This document shows, piece by piece, positions 17,973 through 26,122 of a stretch of 64,000 nt of DNA. This stretch comes from an uncultured bacterium. GTDB lineage: Bacteria > Acidobacteriota > Aminicenantia > Aminicenantales > CALLJL01. The DNA is taken from contig CALLJL010000013.1 in assembly GCA_938092135.1 (NCBI GenBank), positions 186,001-250,000 of the forward strand, in the 5' to 3' direction. The notes under the pieces were generated by a model. The model did no database searches. It worked only from the letters and a program-made list of their open reading frames with translations, and was not told the origin of the DNA. Every line of letters starts with the position of its first letter. Position 1 is the first letter of the stretch. The position numbers and the translations under genes are program-made.

Positions 17973-20002
17973 TGATTTTCCCTCTCCCTTTTCTCAAGAT
18001 GTGAAGTCCAGCGGATCAAACATTCAGAAAGCCAAGTCTCATAAAAGGAGAGATTATGAGCGCCAAGACTTCCTTCGTTTTTTAATTCAGTTAAAAGTTT
18101 CAAATCATCAGCGAAAGCTTTTTTCTCTTTTTCTCCTAGCCAATTTTTTTTGATCTTCTCTAAAAGAAATGATAACTTTTCTATCTTAAGCTGAATTTCT
18201 TTCTGTTTTTCCTTAAATTGGTCAAGATAATCTTTGTCGTGGCAATCAGAGCAACTGGCTTCCGACCATCGTTTAATTCGGCCTTTTTCTAAAGGATGAC
18301 AATCCTGACAATTTACCCCAGCATCGGCCATCGAGTCGGCCTTAACCTTAAAATTATAGAAATCACCTCCTTTATAGACAGTTAATTGAACTTGATGGCA
18401 AGTGGCGCAGTCTCTCTCAGTTCGTTCATGATGACAGGAAGCACAGGAATTTTTAGTGGCTATTAAAGTGCCGTGTTTGGGAGTTAAGGAGTGACAGCTT
18501 TCGCACTGGAGAGAGGTTTTCTCAAGATGGCTTTGATGATCAAAATGGAGACTAAAGAATTTAACCTTGATTGATTCAATTCCTTGATGACAGTTAGCAC
18601 AGGAAGAAGGTATGCGACCTGAGGCCAATATCATTTCAGGAGGTTTATAATCTGAGCCAATAATTTCCATGGCTTTCTGGATAAGGGCAAGACTGGCCTT
18701 GAGCAATTCAAGGCTGTAATGAATATTGTGAACGGCTTTACCTTTATCAACCACTTCCAAATTAAAAGCTGCCTCTTGAAGAAGTTTCTCTGCTTCTCTT
18801 TTTTGAGGTAAAGCAGCCCTTATTAATTCCCCTTGAGCCCGGGCAAGAATATGGCGAACTTGCGAAATTTCTCTGGCTGTAGCTTCTTTCCATTGGTTGA
18901 GAAGACGGGAAAAGCCTTGGCCATGGCAGGTTTCGCAGCTTTCGCCTGAAGCCTTAAGGGTTTCTCCTTGGACTTCCCTTTTTCTGACTTCTTCATGGAG
19001 AACATGGCACCCCTGACAGCTAAGTCCCTTGGCCATTTTAATGGAGGGCGAGGGATGACCTATTCCCTTCCCACCCTTGCCGCTGTAAAGAATTTTCTGG
19101 GGCTCATGAAAATGGAGATGACAGGTGCGGCAATCAGCCATAACCTCAATGTCTTTGATTATTTTGTGCTGAATTTCCAGATGGCATTGATTGCACTCGA
19201 TTTTATGGGCTGTAATGTGGGTGGAATGCATCAGATCAGTTTCCTCGTAACGCTCGAGCCGATCCCTTTCAAAATGGCATTTATAGCAATTTTCTTTGGG
19301 AACTATCCCATCGCCCATGAAGACCTGAACATGACAGCGCTCACAGGGGAGATGACTTTGAAGGGCTACCTGATGGTCATACCTAGATTTACTAGCCAGA
19401 AGATTTTCTTGGCTATGACAATGGAGGCAATCAGCAATCCGGGGATAATGATCACTGGGTTTGAAATGACAGATAAAGCAGCTGCTTTCAGTAACAGTTA
19501 TGTGTTCTCCCTGAACAATCTGGGAATGGCAACTGGTGCAACGAAGTCTTTTTCCTCGCTTTAAATCCTCGAAATGAATTTTATGATCAAAAATGACTGT
19601 TTTAAATTTAACCTTTCCTTCAAGAAAACGTTTATCGTGGCATCCAGGTCGCAAACAGGCCTCATCAGGAATTTCAGCCCAGGGTTTGGATTTAAGATAA
19701 AGCTTTGTCCAGTAGCGACCGACTTGAAGGAGGCCTTCAATCTTCGCTCTAAATTTTGACCTTAGACCTGGAGGATAATGACAAACCTGACATTCAATCT
19801 GTCCATGGGAGGATTGTTTCCAGCTATCGTAGAAGGGTTTCATATAATGGCAGACAGAGCAAAAGCTGCTCCGCGACGTAAATTCAGCAGCGACTCCGAA
19901 AAGGAGAATAAAAATAGCTCCACCGACTAACCACCATCGCCATTTCCTTCGTTTCATTAATTTTTTCTTTCTTTCTAGTTCGAAGCTGCTTTTCTTAAGC
20001 AT
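17969..20002 (-). CDS. 18-haem membrane-anchored cytochrome c, NapC/NirT-like start
   Basis: The start is placed at the ATG at 20002, overlapping the ccsA stop by eight bases; an ATG at 19957 is also possible. A membrane helix (ending about residue 40) is followed by CSVCH and CQVCH in the arrangement of NapC/NirT-type quinol dehydrogenases. Sixteen more haem motifs follow, 18 in all. Motif 3 is CLRPGCH with four residues between the cysteines. A long helical, haem-free segment separates motifs 12 and 13, and a charged helical tail ends the protein. I know no characterised protein with this exact layout. It probably links the b6/Rieske unit to periplasmic partners. Confidence 0.82.
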   Translation of the reverse strand: MLKKSSFELERKKKLMKRRKWRWWLVGGAIFILLFGVAAEFTSRSSFCSVCHYMKPFYDSWKQSSHGQIECQVCHYPPGLRSKFRAKIEGLLQVGRYWTKLYLKSKPWAEIPDEACLRPGCHDKRFLEGKVKFKTVIFDHKIHFEDLKRGKRLRCTSCHSQIVQGEHITVTESSCFICHFKPSDHYPRIADCLHCHSQENLLASKSRYDHQVALQSHLPCERCHVQVFMGDGIVPKENCYKCHFERDRLERYEETDLMHSTHITAHKIECNQCHLEIQHKIIKDIEVMADCRTCHLHFHEPQKILYSGKGGKGIGHPSPSIKMAKGLSCQGCHVLHEEVRKREVQGETLKASGESCETCHGQGFSRLLNQWKEATAREISQVRHILARAQGELIRAALPQKREAEKLLQEAAFNLEVVDKGKAVHNIHYSLELLKASLALIQKAMEIIGSDYKPPEMILASGRIPSSCANCHQGIESIKVKFFSLHFDHQSHLEKTSLQCESCHSLTPKHGTLIATKNSCASCHHERTERDCATCHQVQLTVYKGGDFYNFKVKADSMADAGVNCQDCHPLEKGRIKRWSEASCSDCHDKDYLDQFKEKQKEIQLKIEKLSFLLEKIKKNWLGEKEKKAFADDLKLLTELKNEGSLGAHNLSFYETWLSECLIRWTSHLEKRERENQ

Positions 20003-20810
20003 AGCTATGAAGGCCAGAAAGAAGATAATTAACCCCGAAGTAGGTGAAAAGCGCCGCCAAAAAGCCAATGATCGCTATCCAGGCCGACCTTTTTCCTTTC
20101 CAGCCCATAACGATCCTGGTATGAAGATAGAGCGCATAAAAGAACCAGGTAATGAGCGACCAAACTTCTTTGGGATCCCAAGCCCAATATCTTCCCCAGG
20201 CGACATTAGCCCAAACCATGCCAAAGACAAGGCCACCTAAAGTAAATAGGGGGAAACCAATGGCTACAGCCCGATAGCTTAAGGAATCAAGCTTTTCTGA
20301 ACTTAAAGAGGAAAAACTCTGTCCTTTATTTTCTTTTGCGGAGGCAACAAGGTAAAGAATACTGGCTATAAAAGCGACAGCAAAAAAAGCCTCGCCAAGA
20401 AGGGTAACTGAAACATGAAGCCAGAGCCAGTAACTTTGCAAAGCCGGAACAAGAGGCGTGGCTTCCTTGGGCATGAGAGGTGAAGAGGCTAAAGCCATCA
20501 GAGCAATTACCAAGAGCATCAAATAAGCACTCAGGCGATAAAAACGGAAAACCTTTTCGGCAATCAGCATAGCTAAAACTGTGGACCAGGCAAAAAAGGA
20601 GAGGGATTCATACATGTTGGTAAAGGGAGCATGGCCACTTTCAATAGTCCGAAAGATCAAAGCCAGATTATGGATAAAAAAGCCAATGATTACCAGGCCA
20701 GATCCAGTTCGATTGAGTTTTTCCTTTCGAGTGAAGAGGCTGGAAAAATAAAAAAATGAAGCCAGAAGATAAAAAAGGAAAGTTAAGGGGAAAAGGGTGG
20801 ATTCTTTCAT
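19995..20810 (-). CDS. ccsA: Cytochrome c biogenesis protein CcsA (System II)
   Basis: A 271-residue integral membrane protein with about eight helices and the haem-handling WWD domain, seen as YWAWDPKEVWSLITWF near residue 205. With ResB it forms the synthetase that exports haem and attaches it to CxxCH motifs. Conserved external histidines are visible in the last loop and near HTRIVMGWKG. It overlaps resB by four bases and lies directly upstream of the 18-haem gene, a logical place for a maturase. Some authors call this protein CcsB. Confidence 0.93.
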   Translation of the reverse strand: MKESTLFPLTFLFYLLASFFYFSSLFTRKEKLNRTGSGLVIIGFFIHNLALIFRTIESGHAPFTNMYESLSFFAWSTVLAMLIAEKVFRFYRLSAYLMLLVIALMALASSPLMPKEATPLVPALQSYWLWLHVSVTLLGEAFFAVAFIASILYLVASAKENKGQSFSSLSSEKLDSLSYRAVAIGFPLFTLGGLVFGMVWANVAWGRYWAWDPKEVWSLITWFFYALYLHTRIVMGWKGKRSAWIAIIGFLAALFTYFGVNYLLSGLHSYA

Positions 20811-22156
20811 TTCTTTTTCCTTAATGAAGAAATAATTTTTTCTATTTCTTTTTCTAAGGCTTCTTTATTTTTAGAGGCTATGCCCGCCACGAGGAGGGCA
20901 GTGCGACCGGCTTCGCTCTGTAAAAGAAAACGGATTTCCCGGGGAGTCCAATAAAAAGCCAAAGCTAAACCTAACATAATAAAAATGCAGCCAGCCCAAA
21001 TAAAGCCTGTCCCTGGATCTCGGGAAACATGAATGACTGAATATTCAGAGGCGGAAAAATTTCTTAGTTCAAGAGATAAAGGTGAGTCTTTACCTGGATG
21101 CATTTGGCCAAAATCGGGAAAACGGGCAAAGAGCCAACCGCTGAAAATCCTTTCTCCCTCTCGCGTGACTTCAACGAATGCGGCCGGATTGTTGGGTTCA
21201 TTCGATCGAGAAAAGGGTCTTTTGTTTTCGTCAAGAACGAAATCGGGTAAAAAGCGATGAACATGAATTTCCAGATTCGGGTCGCAAGTAACCTTTTCTC
21301 CATTTTTTACGCTTATGATCTTATCCTGTCCTTGAGCCTCAGCTGAACGGATAACAATTTCTAAATCAGCTTTGTCCCAGTCCCAGCCATAGGCGCTTTG
21401 ATAAAAAAGGTATTTTTTGTATTTTAATGGATGATTGACTTCGACCGTTTTGGACAGGACTTCTTTTTCTTCCTCGACGACCGTTAAAGTGCTTTTCCAA
21501 TCTTTTACCTGGCCATTGGGATAATATTCAGTGGTAAAGGCATCAAGCCTGACCGCAAAATCAGAGTGGGGAATAGTTGCCATCTCTCCCTTGTGGAGAG
21601 CTAAATCCATACGGAAACTAAAAAGGCCACTGGTCAGCCCCCCGATGAGAATTAAAAGAATAGCCAAATGAACCACATCAGCGCCAAAATAGCCGCTCAT
21701 TTTTTTCCGGCCGAGAAGGGTTAAACTGGATTCGCCTTTTTTTTCTTTTATCTGATAATGATAAGAATGGAGAATTGATCTTAACTGGCCATAGACCTTT
21801 TCCATGGGGACACTAAAGATTATCTTTTGGCTGTTTTTAAGCGCCATAAGTTCAGAGGGCTTGAAATCGAGGTGAGGGCGAAAAACCCTTTTGATTTTTG
21901 GCTTTAATCGAAGGAGAGTGCAAATGATGAGATTAAGAGAGAACAGAAAAAGGAGAGCCAGATACCAGAATGAACTATAAAGTTTGGTTAATTGGAGTCT
22001 TTGAAACAAAGGGGCTAATTGTCCATAGCGAAGTAAATACTCCTCTGGGCTTCTACCTTGAGGAATGAGAGTCCCCACAATGGAGGCAATGGTAATAATG
22101 ATTATTAAAACGATGGCCGCTTTAACCGAAGCAAATAATCTTATGAATGATGACAT
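20807..22156 (-). CDS. resB: Cytochrome c biogenesis protein ResB (Ccs1)
   Basis: A 449-residue partner of CcsA in System II cytochrome c maturation. It has three N-terminal membrane helices (about residues 10-30, 60-82, 160-180), a long extracytoplasmic beta-rich region with YKKYLFYQSAYGWDWDKA near residue 275, and a last helix near 385-405. That is the normal ResB layout. It begins a tightly packed run of genes and lies 75 bases after the octahaem gene. Confidence 0.92.
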   Translation of the reverse strand: MSSFIRLFASVKAAIVLIIIITIASIVGTLIPQGRSPEEYLLRYGQLAPLFQRLQLTKLYSSFWYLALLFLFSLNLIICTLLRLKPKIKRVFRPHLDFKPSELMALKNSQKIIFSVPMEKVYGQLRSILHSYHYQIKEKKGESSLTLLGRKKMSGYFGADVVHLAILLILIGGLTSGLFSFRMDLALHKGEMATIPHSDFAVRLDAFTTEYYPNGQVKDWKSTLTVVEEEKEVLSKTVEVNHPLKYKKYLFYQSAYGWDWDKADLEIVIRSAEAQGQDKIISVKNGEKVTCDPNLEIHVHRFLPDFVLDENKRPFSRSNEPNNPAAFVEVTREGERIFSGWLFARFPDFGQMHPGKDSPLSLELRNFSASEYSVIHVSRDPGTGFIWAGCIFIMLGLALAFYWTPREIRFLLQSEAGRTALLVAGIASKNKEALEKEIEKIISSLRKKK

Positions 22157-22231
22157 TAAAAAACCTTAAATATAATGAAGGCTATAAATTATATCGGAAT
22201 TGTAGATAAAAGGCAAGATTAAGGAAGGCTC

Positions 22232-23497
22232 TCATTTTCTACTTTTTGCCCTGTATTCTTCCGCCAGGGCCTTAATTTCAGCCAGAGATCGGACCATTTC
22301 GCTCCAGCCATACCAGAGGGAATAATCGGGGTTGTGATGGAAGGCTCCTTGGAAAGTTCTCATCCGATGTTCGAGGAACATAACAAAAAGCTTTTGTTCA
22401 ATGACGGTTGGGGCGTCATGGAATGTTAATAAATCCGGGAAAGGATAGGCATAATTTTTGGGCTTAGGCAGTAAGCCATCTTTATATAACCCGGCCACAA
22501 TTCTGATAGCTTCAGCCATTAATTTATCTGCTTCTCTTATAATCTTATCCCCCTTTTCGAGCTCACCTCGAGCGAAATTGGCAGAATGGCAACGGTTGCA
22601 GATGGCGATCATTTTGTCTCTTTCTTTTTGCCAGGCTTCTTGGGTCAAGCGGGCCAAATCAGCTGCCTTAACAACTTCCAATCGAGCGGTGGGTTTGCCC
22701 TCGGGATCAAGGACTCCAAGGCCCTTGAGGATAGTTACCCGATCATCAGCCCAGGATTTATCTTCAGGGAGGGGTAATCGGACAGCCAGAAACCCCCAGG
22801 CTGTCCTCACTTCATGATTTCCCTCACTCATATGGCAGGTCTGACAAGTGGGGGCAGCTGCATTTTCGGGCAAAACTTTATTTTGTTTTAGCAAAAAGCG
22901 CACTCCATGTTTGGAAGCTGAATACATTTCCCACTGGGGATGATCGAAGCCCATGTGACAAGTCTGACAGGCTTGAGGCTGTCGAGCCTCCGCTACGGAA
23001 AATAGATGGCGAGTATGACAGGCATCGCAAGAAGCAATCCCAAAACCTGGGCCGGTGGTTTTTAGCTCTTTTATTTCTGCTTCTGTTTTTAGGCCGATTT
23101 TATGACAGCCCCCGCAGCCTTTCATTCCTTCCATTAAAGCCATGGGTTGCCAATGGGCTGTGGGCATTGCCTTCATAGCCGCCCAGCCAAGGGCATGCTT
23201 GCCTTTTTTAAATTGATTGACTTTTTCTTCATGACAGAGGGCGCAAGTTTCAGGAGTGGGGATGCGGGCTTTAGCCACATCGTCACTTCCTTTGTGTTCT
23301 TCGCCATGGCAAACCTGGCAGTTTACATCATTTCGACCATGCTGGCTCAGAAGCCAATCAGAAACAATATGGGGGGTTCTGGTTTTATGGCAGTCTACAC
23401 AGTTCTGAGAGAAAGCTGATGAAAAAGAGAGGATTAAAAAAATGACTCCCCAAAAAATAAAAGCCAAACAAGACAATCTTTCAAAAATTTTTTTCAC
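22232..23497 (-). CDS. Octahaem cytochrome c, hydroxylamine oxidoreductase-like
   Basis: A 421-residue exported cytochrome starting at GTG with AAGGAG eight bases upstream. A signal (about residues 10-30) is followed by eight CxxCH motifs. The first seven lie in the N-terminal half and the eighth (CNRCH) after a gap of about 80 residues. A haem-free helical C-terminal region contains FHHNPDYSLWYGW. Spacing and the helical tail match the HAO/ONR octahaem family, whose members oxidise hydroxylamine or hydrazine or reduce nitrite and related nitrogen compounds. Whether the P460-forming tyrosine is present cannot be decided here, so the direction of reaction is open. Confidence 0.75.
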   Translation of the reverse strand: MKKIFERLSCLAFIFWGVIFLILSFSSAFSQNCVDCHKTRTPHIVSDWLLSQHGRNDVNCQVCHGEEHKGSDDVAKARIPTPETCALCHEEKVNQFKKGKHALGWAAMKAMPTAHWQPMALMEGMKGCGGCHKIGLKTEAEIKELKTTGPGFGIASCDACHTRHLFSVAEARQPQACQTCHMGFDHPQWEMYSASKHGVRFLLKQNKVLPENAAAPTCQTCHMSEGNHEVRTAWGFLAVRLPLPEDKSWADDRVTILKGLGVLDPEGKPTARLEVVKAADLARLTQEAWQKERDKMIAICNRCHSANFARGELEKGDKIIREADKLMAEAIRIVAGLYKDGLLPKPKNYAYPFPDLLTFHDAPTVIEQKLFVMFLEHRMRTFQGAFHHNPDYSLWYGWSEMVRSLAEIKALAEEYRAKSRK

Positions 23498-23935
23498 CGA
23501 TAAAACTCCTTTTTACCCCGAATTTAAATGTTTCTAATTTTAATTTTTATATTTTTATAGTTTTTTATAGTTTTATTTTTTATCAAGTATCCAAGAAGAC
23601 GTCAAGACATATTTAGGATCTTAAAAAAGTTTGATTGGATAGAAGGATTGACGGCCTTATAAAATAAATATCGATATGTAGACAAAGTGAAATTTGCAAT
23701 TTGCCCTCTTCCAAGGAGAAACTTAAATAAATCTTATTAATTAGATTAAAGCAATATTATCAGAATAAGAAGAGTATCAAAGGTTAAAGAATTTTTTAGA
23801 ATTAATTTAATAATTCTTTTTCTCCAGATCTGTCGAACTTTATATTAAAAAAAAAATAGATTAATCTAGAGTTATCTGATAAAATTTTATTGAAAGAACT
23901 TTTTAATTAGATAATTAAATCGAGGGAAGAGAAAA
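23498..23935. other. Divergent intergenic region
   Basis: A 438-base, very AT-rich region between the octahaem gene (minus) and the DUF1858 gene (plus). A minus-strand TTGACG at 23600-23605 with TAAAAA 17 bases on is a weak promoter candidate for the cytochrome operon. Short direct repeats of TATAGTTTT occur near 23556-23575. No gene or RNA is recognised. Confidence 0.4.
23890..23917 (+). promoter_or_regulatory. Promoter of the DUF1858/DUF438 pair
   Basis: TTGAAA (23890-23895) and TAATTA (23912-23917) with a 16-base spacer lie just before GAGGGA and the ATG at 23936. Confidence 0.45.
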
Positions 23936-24406
23936 ATGCAAAAAGCTATTCTTGATTTAAGGGGAATGGAAATTTCAGATCTATTAGAAAGTATTGCTGA
24001 AAATATAAAGGGGCTTCAGGAAGGCGAGTCAGTCGAATTCATTTTAGATAAAGAAGAGGTAGTTCATCAGCTCAAAAAGTCGGATTTAAAAATGGAGGTT
24101 AAGCCCGTCGGCCCAAATTATATCCTCAAAGTTTATGGTGGGGAAATAGAAATAGAAGAGAGAAAAGAAGAGGAAGATTTAGCCATAGATGAAAAGACCA
24201 ACGTGGGTAAGCTCGTCAGTCGGTATCCTGAGGCTATCGAAATTTTAGCCCGCTATGGCTTTACCCCAATCAAGAATCCTTTTCTTCGAAAAACCTTAGC
24301 CAAGACCATTAATCTTGGCCAGGCCAAAAAGCTGGAAGGTCTTTCGGAGGAAAAATTTAGAAAATTGTTAGAAGAATTAAAAGAATTAAAGGAAAGAAAA
24401 AGGTAA
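23936..24406 (+). CDS. DUF2249-like plus DUF1858 domain protein
   Basis: A 156-residue cytosolic protein. Residues 1-75 resemble the small TusA/DUF2249-type fold (ILDLRGMEIS start). Residues 88-140 match DUF1858: a TNVGKLVSRYPEAIEILARYGF helix, then LAKTINLGQA. DUF1858 domains usually carry a cysteine pair near GF..C; here the segment reads TPIKNPFL, so the redox cysteines are missing. The gene is 26 bases upstream of a DUF438 protein, a common pairing, and both probably serve stress or gas sensing. Confidence 0.7.
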   Translation: MQKAILDLRGMEISDLLESIAENIKGLQEGESVEFILDKEEVVHQLKKSDLKMEVKPVGPNYILKVYGGEIEIEERKEEEDLAIDEKTNVGKLVSRYPEAIEILARYGFTPIKNPFLRKTLAKTINLGQAKKLEGLSEEKFRKLLEELKELKERKR

Positions 24407-24432
24407 AGAATTAAAAATTAAAAGGAGGAACT

Positions 24433-25761
24433 ATGTCTGAAATTTTAGATAATAAAGAGGCCAAAAAGGAAATATTGAAGGATCTCCTCAAACAAATTCA
24501 CGCTGGAAAAAAGGTTGAAGAGCTTAAGGAACAATTTAAAGAGGTTTTGAGTAATCTTTCGCCATTGGAAATCCCTTTAATTGAGCAAGAGCTGGTTAAA
24601 GAAGGAATATCGACGAAAGAGATAGCTAAAATGTGCGATATCCATGTTGAGCTCTTTCGCCAAGCTATTAGTGGCGGCCTCGATCTAAGCTTGATCCCGG
24701 CCGGTCATCCCCTTCATACCCTTTATCTGGAAAATGATCAAATTACTCGAGATGCTGAATTACTCTCCCTTTATGCTAATTCCTTGGCCTCATTAGAAGA
24801 GGAAGGGAAAAGGCAGGAGATGCTGATTTCTCTGAGGGATTTAGCCAACGAGTTAAAAGAGATTGGGCAAACTCACTACGCCCGAGAAGAAATGCTCCTT
24901 TTCCCTTATTTAGAAAGAAGAGGCATAACGGCCGTTCCCACAGTTTTATGGACGAAGCATGATGAGAATAGATACGCCATCCGAGGCCTGGCTCGCCTTC
25001 TTTCCCAGGAAACAGAATTAGGCTGGACCGAGTTTATTGAAAGAATTAAAAGAAGGGTTGAATCAGTGGTCACCGGGCTTATAGATATGGTTTTCAGAGA
25101 GAACAACATTTTTTATCCTGCTGTCTACGCTCTTTTAAGCGAAGGTGAATGGGTAGCCATTAAACAGCAGGAAAAAATTTTTGGCTATTACAAATTGGCC
25201 CCGGAAGAAAAATGGCAACCTTCATCGCGGCCCATACAGCCCTATGAAATAAGTGGAGCCATTTCGGCGGAACAAATTCTTTCTCTTCCAGCCGAGGTTC
25301 AGATGGCTTTGCGAGGACAGCGACTTGAGCCGGATAGGTTATCTCCAAAAAAAGAGGGCGATATAGAAATTGAATTTGGCTATTTATCGGCACGAGAAAT
25401 CAGTGAAATTTTTAAAGCCCTTCCCCTTGAAATAAGTTTTATTGATCAGGACGATCGAGTCAAATTTTTCTCCAAGAATCATCAAATTTTTGCTCGCTCT
25501 CCATCCATTTTAGGCCGGCCCGTTCAGCTCTGCCATCCTCCCAAGAGTGTTTATTTAGTGGATCGGATTTTAAAAGCCTTTAAAGAGGGAAGGCGTAATT
25601 TGGCTGAATTCTGGCTAAATTTAGGCAACCGGATGATTTATATTCGTTACTTTCCGGTGAGAGATGACCAAGGAGAATATCTTGGAACTATAGAAGTTGT
25701 CCAGGATATAACCGATATAAAAAAGCTTGAAGGGGAAAAGAGGCTTTTAGATTGGAAGTGA
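24433..25761 (+). CDS. DUF438 / hemerythrin HHE / PAS domain protein
   Basis: A 442-residue cytosolic protein with three parts. Residues 1-75 are DUF438 (LKEQFKEVLSNLSPLEIPLIEQ). Residues about 90-235 are a hemerythrin-like di-iron bundle, with GHPLHTL, HYAREEMLLFPYLE and TKHDENR supplying histidine and carboxylate ligands. Residues about 325-435 form a PAS domain (PLEISFIDQDDRVKFFS to YLGTIEVVQDITDIKKLE). Such proteins are thought to sense oxygen or nitric oxide or repair Fe-S damage, and they lack an output kinase. Good AGGAGG ribosome site. Confidence 0.85.
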   Translation: MSEILDNKEAKKEILKDLLKQIHAGKKVEELKEQFKEVLSNLSPLEIPLIEQELVKEGISTKEIAKMCDIHVELFRQAISGGLDLSLIPAGHPLHTLYLENDQITRDAELLSLYANSLASLEEEGKRQEMLISLRDLANELKEIGQTHYAREEMLLFPYLERRGITAVPTVLWTKHDENRYAIRGLARLLSQETELGWTEFIERIKRRVESVVTGLIDMVFRENNIFYPAVYALLSEGEWVAIKQQEKIFGYYKLAPEEKWQPSSRPIQPYEISGAISAEQILSLPAEVQMALRGQRLEPDRLSPKKEGDIEIEFGYLSAREISEIFKALPLEISFIDQDDRVKFFSKNHQIFARSPSILGRPVQLCHPPKSVYLVDRILKAFKEGRRNLAEFWLNLGNRMIYIRYFPVRDDQGEYLGTIEVVQDITDIKKLEGEKRLLDWK

Positions 25762-25763
25762 AA

Positions 25764-25792
25764 GCCTTGCTCCAAGGCCTTTTAGATTTTTT
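25764..25792 (+). terminator. Intrinsic terminator after the DUF438 gene
   Basis: GCCTTG (25764-25769) and CAAGGC (25773-25778) form a 6-bp stem with a 3-base loop, followed by a T-rich tail to 25792. It lies three bases after the stop codon. Confidence 0.6.
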
Positions 25793-26122
25793 AAAAAATT
25801 TTGTTTACTATGGCTCTTTTCTTTTTAAATTTTTAAGCTGGCTGGGGAAACTAAGGCCTGGGCTTTACAAAGAAAGTAATAGGCTTAAATTGATATTTTG
25901 AGGGGAGGAAAATTAAACTCCATCTCCTTAAATAGCTAAAATAATTTAGGCAAATGAAGATTTATCCTTTCCCCTTGTCTTGGCTAAATTAGAAAAAGTA
26001 GCTCCAGGCCCACTCTCCGATAAAAATTAACTTATAATCTTTCCCTCTTATCGCCGAAAGCAGACCCGCTTTTATTTTACGTTGCTCAAGGAAGATGAAG
26101 TTTAATTCATGCCTTACATCCT
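25793..26122. other. Convergent gap with a possible beta-barrel remnant
   Basis: This 330-base region lies between two converging genes. On the minus strand an open frame running from inside the decahaem gene (about 26137) to a TAA at 25989-25991 encodes a segment ending GEWAWSYFF. The alternating hydrophobic pattern and terminal Phe look like the last strands of an outer-membrane barrel. It has no start codon or ribosome site and is about 48 codons long, so it is probably a remnant or chance. Confidence 0.25.

Noticed and set aside
18968-19564. 198-codon plus-strand frame opposite the 18-haem cytochrome
   Set aside because: It mirrors the cytochrome gene, has no ribosome site, and its composition comes from antisense haem-motif codons.
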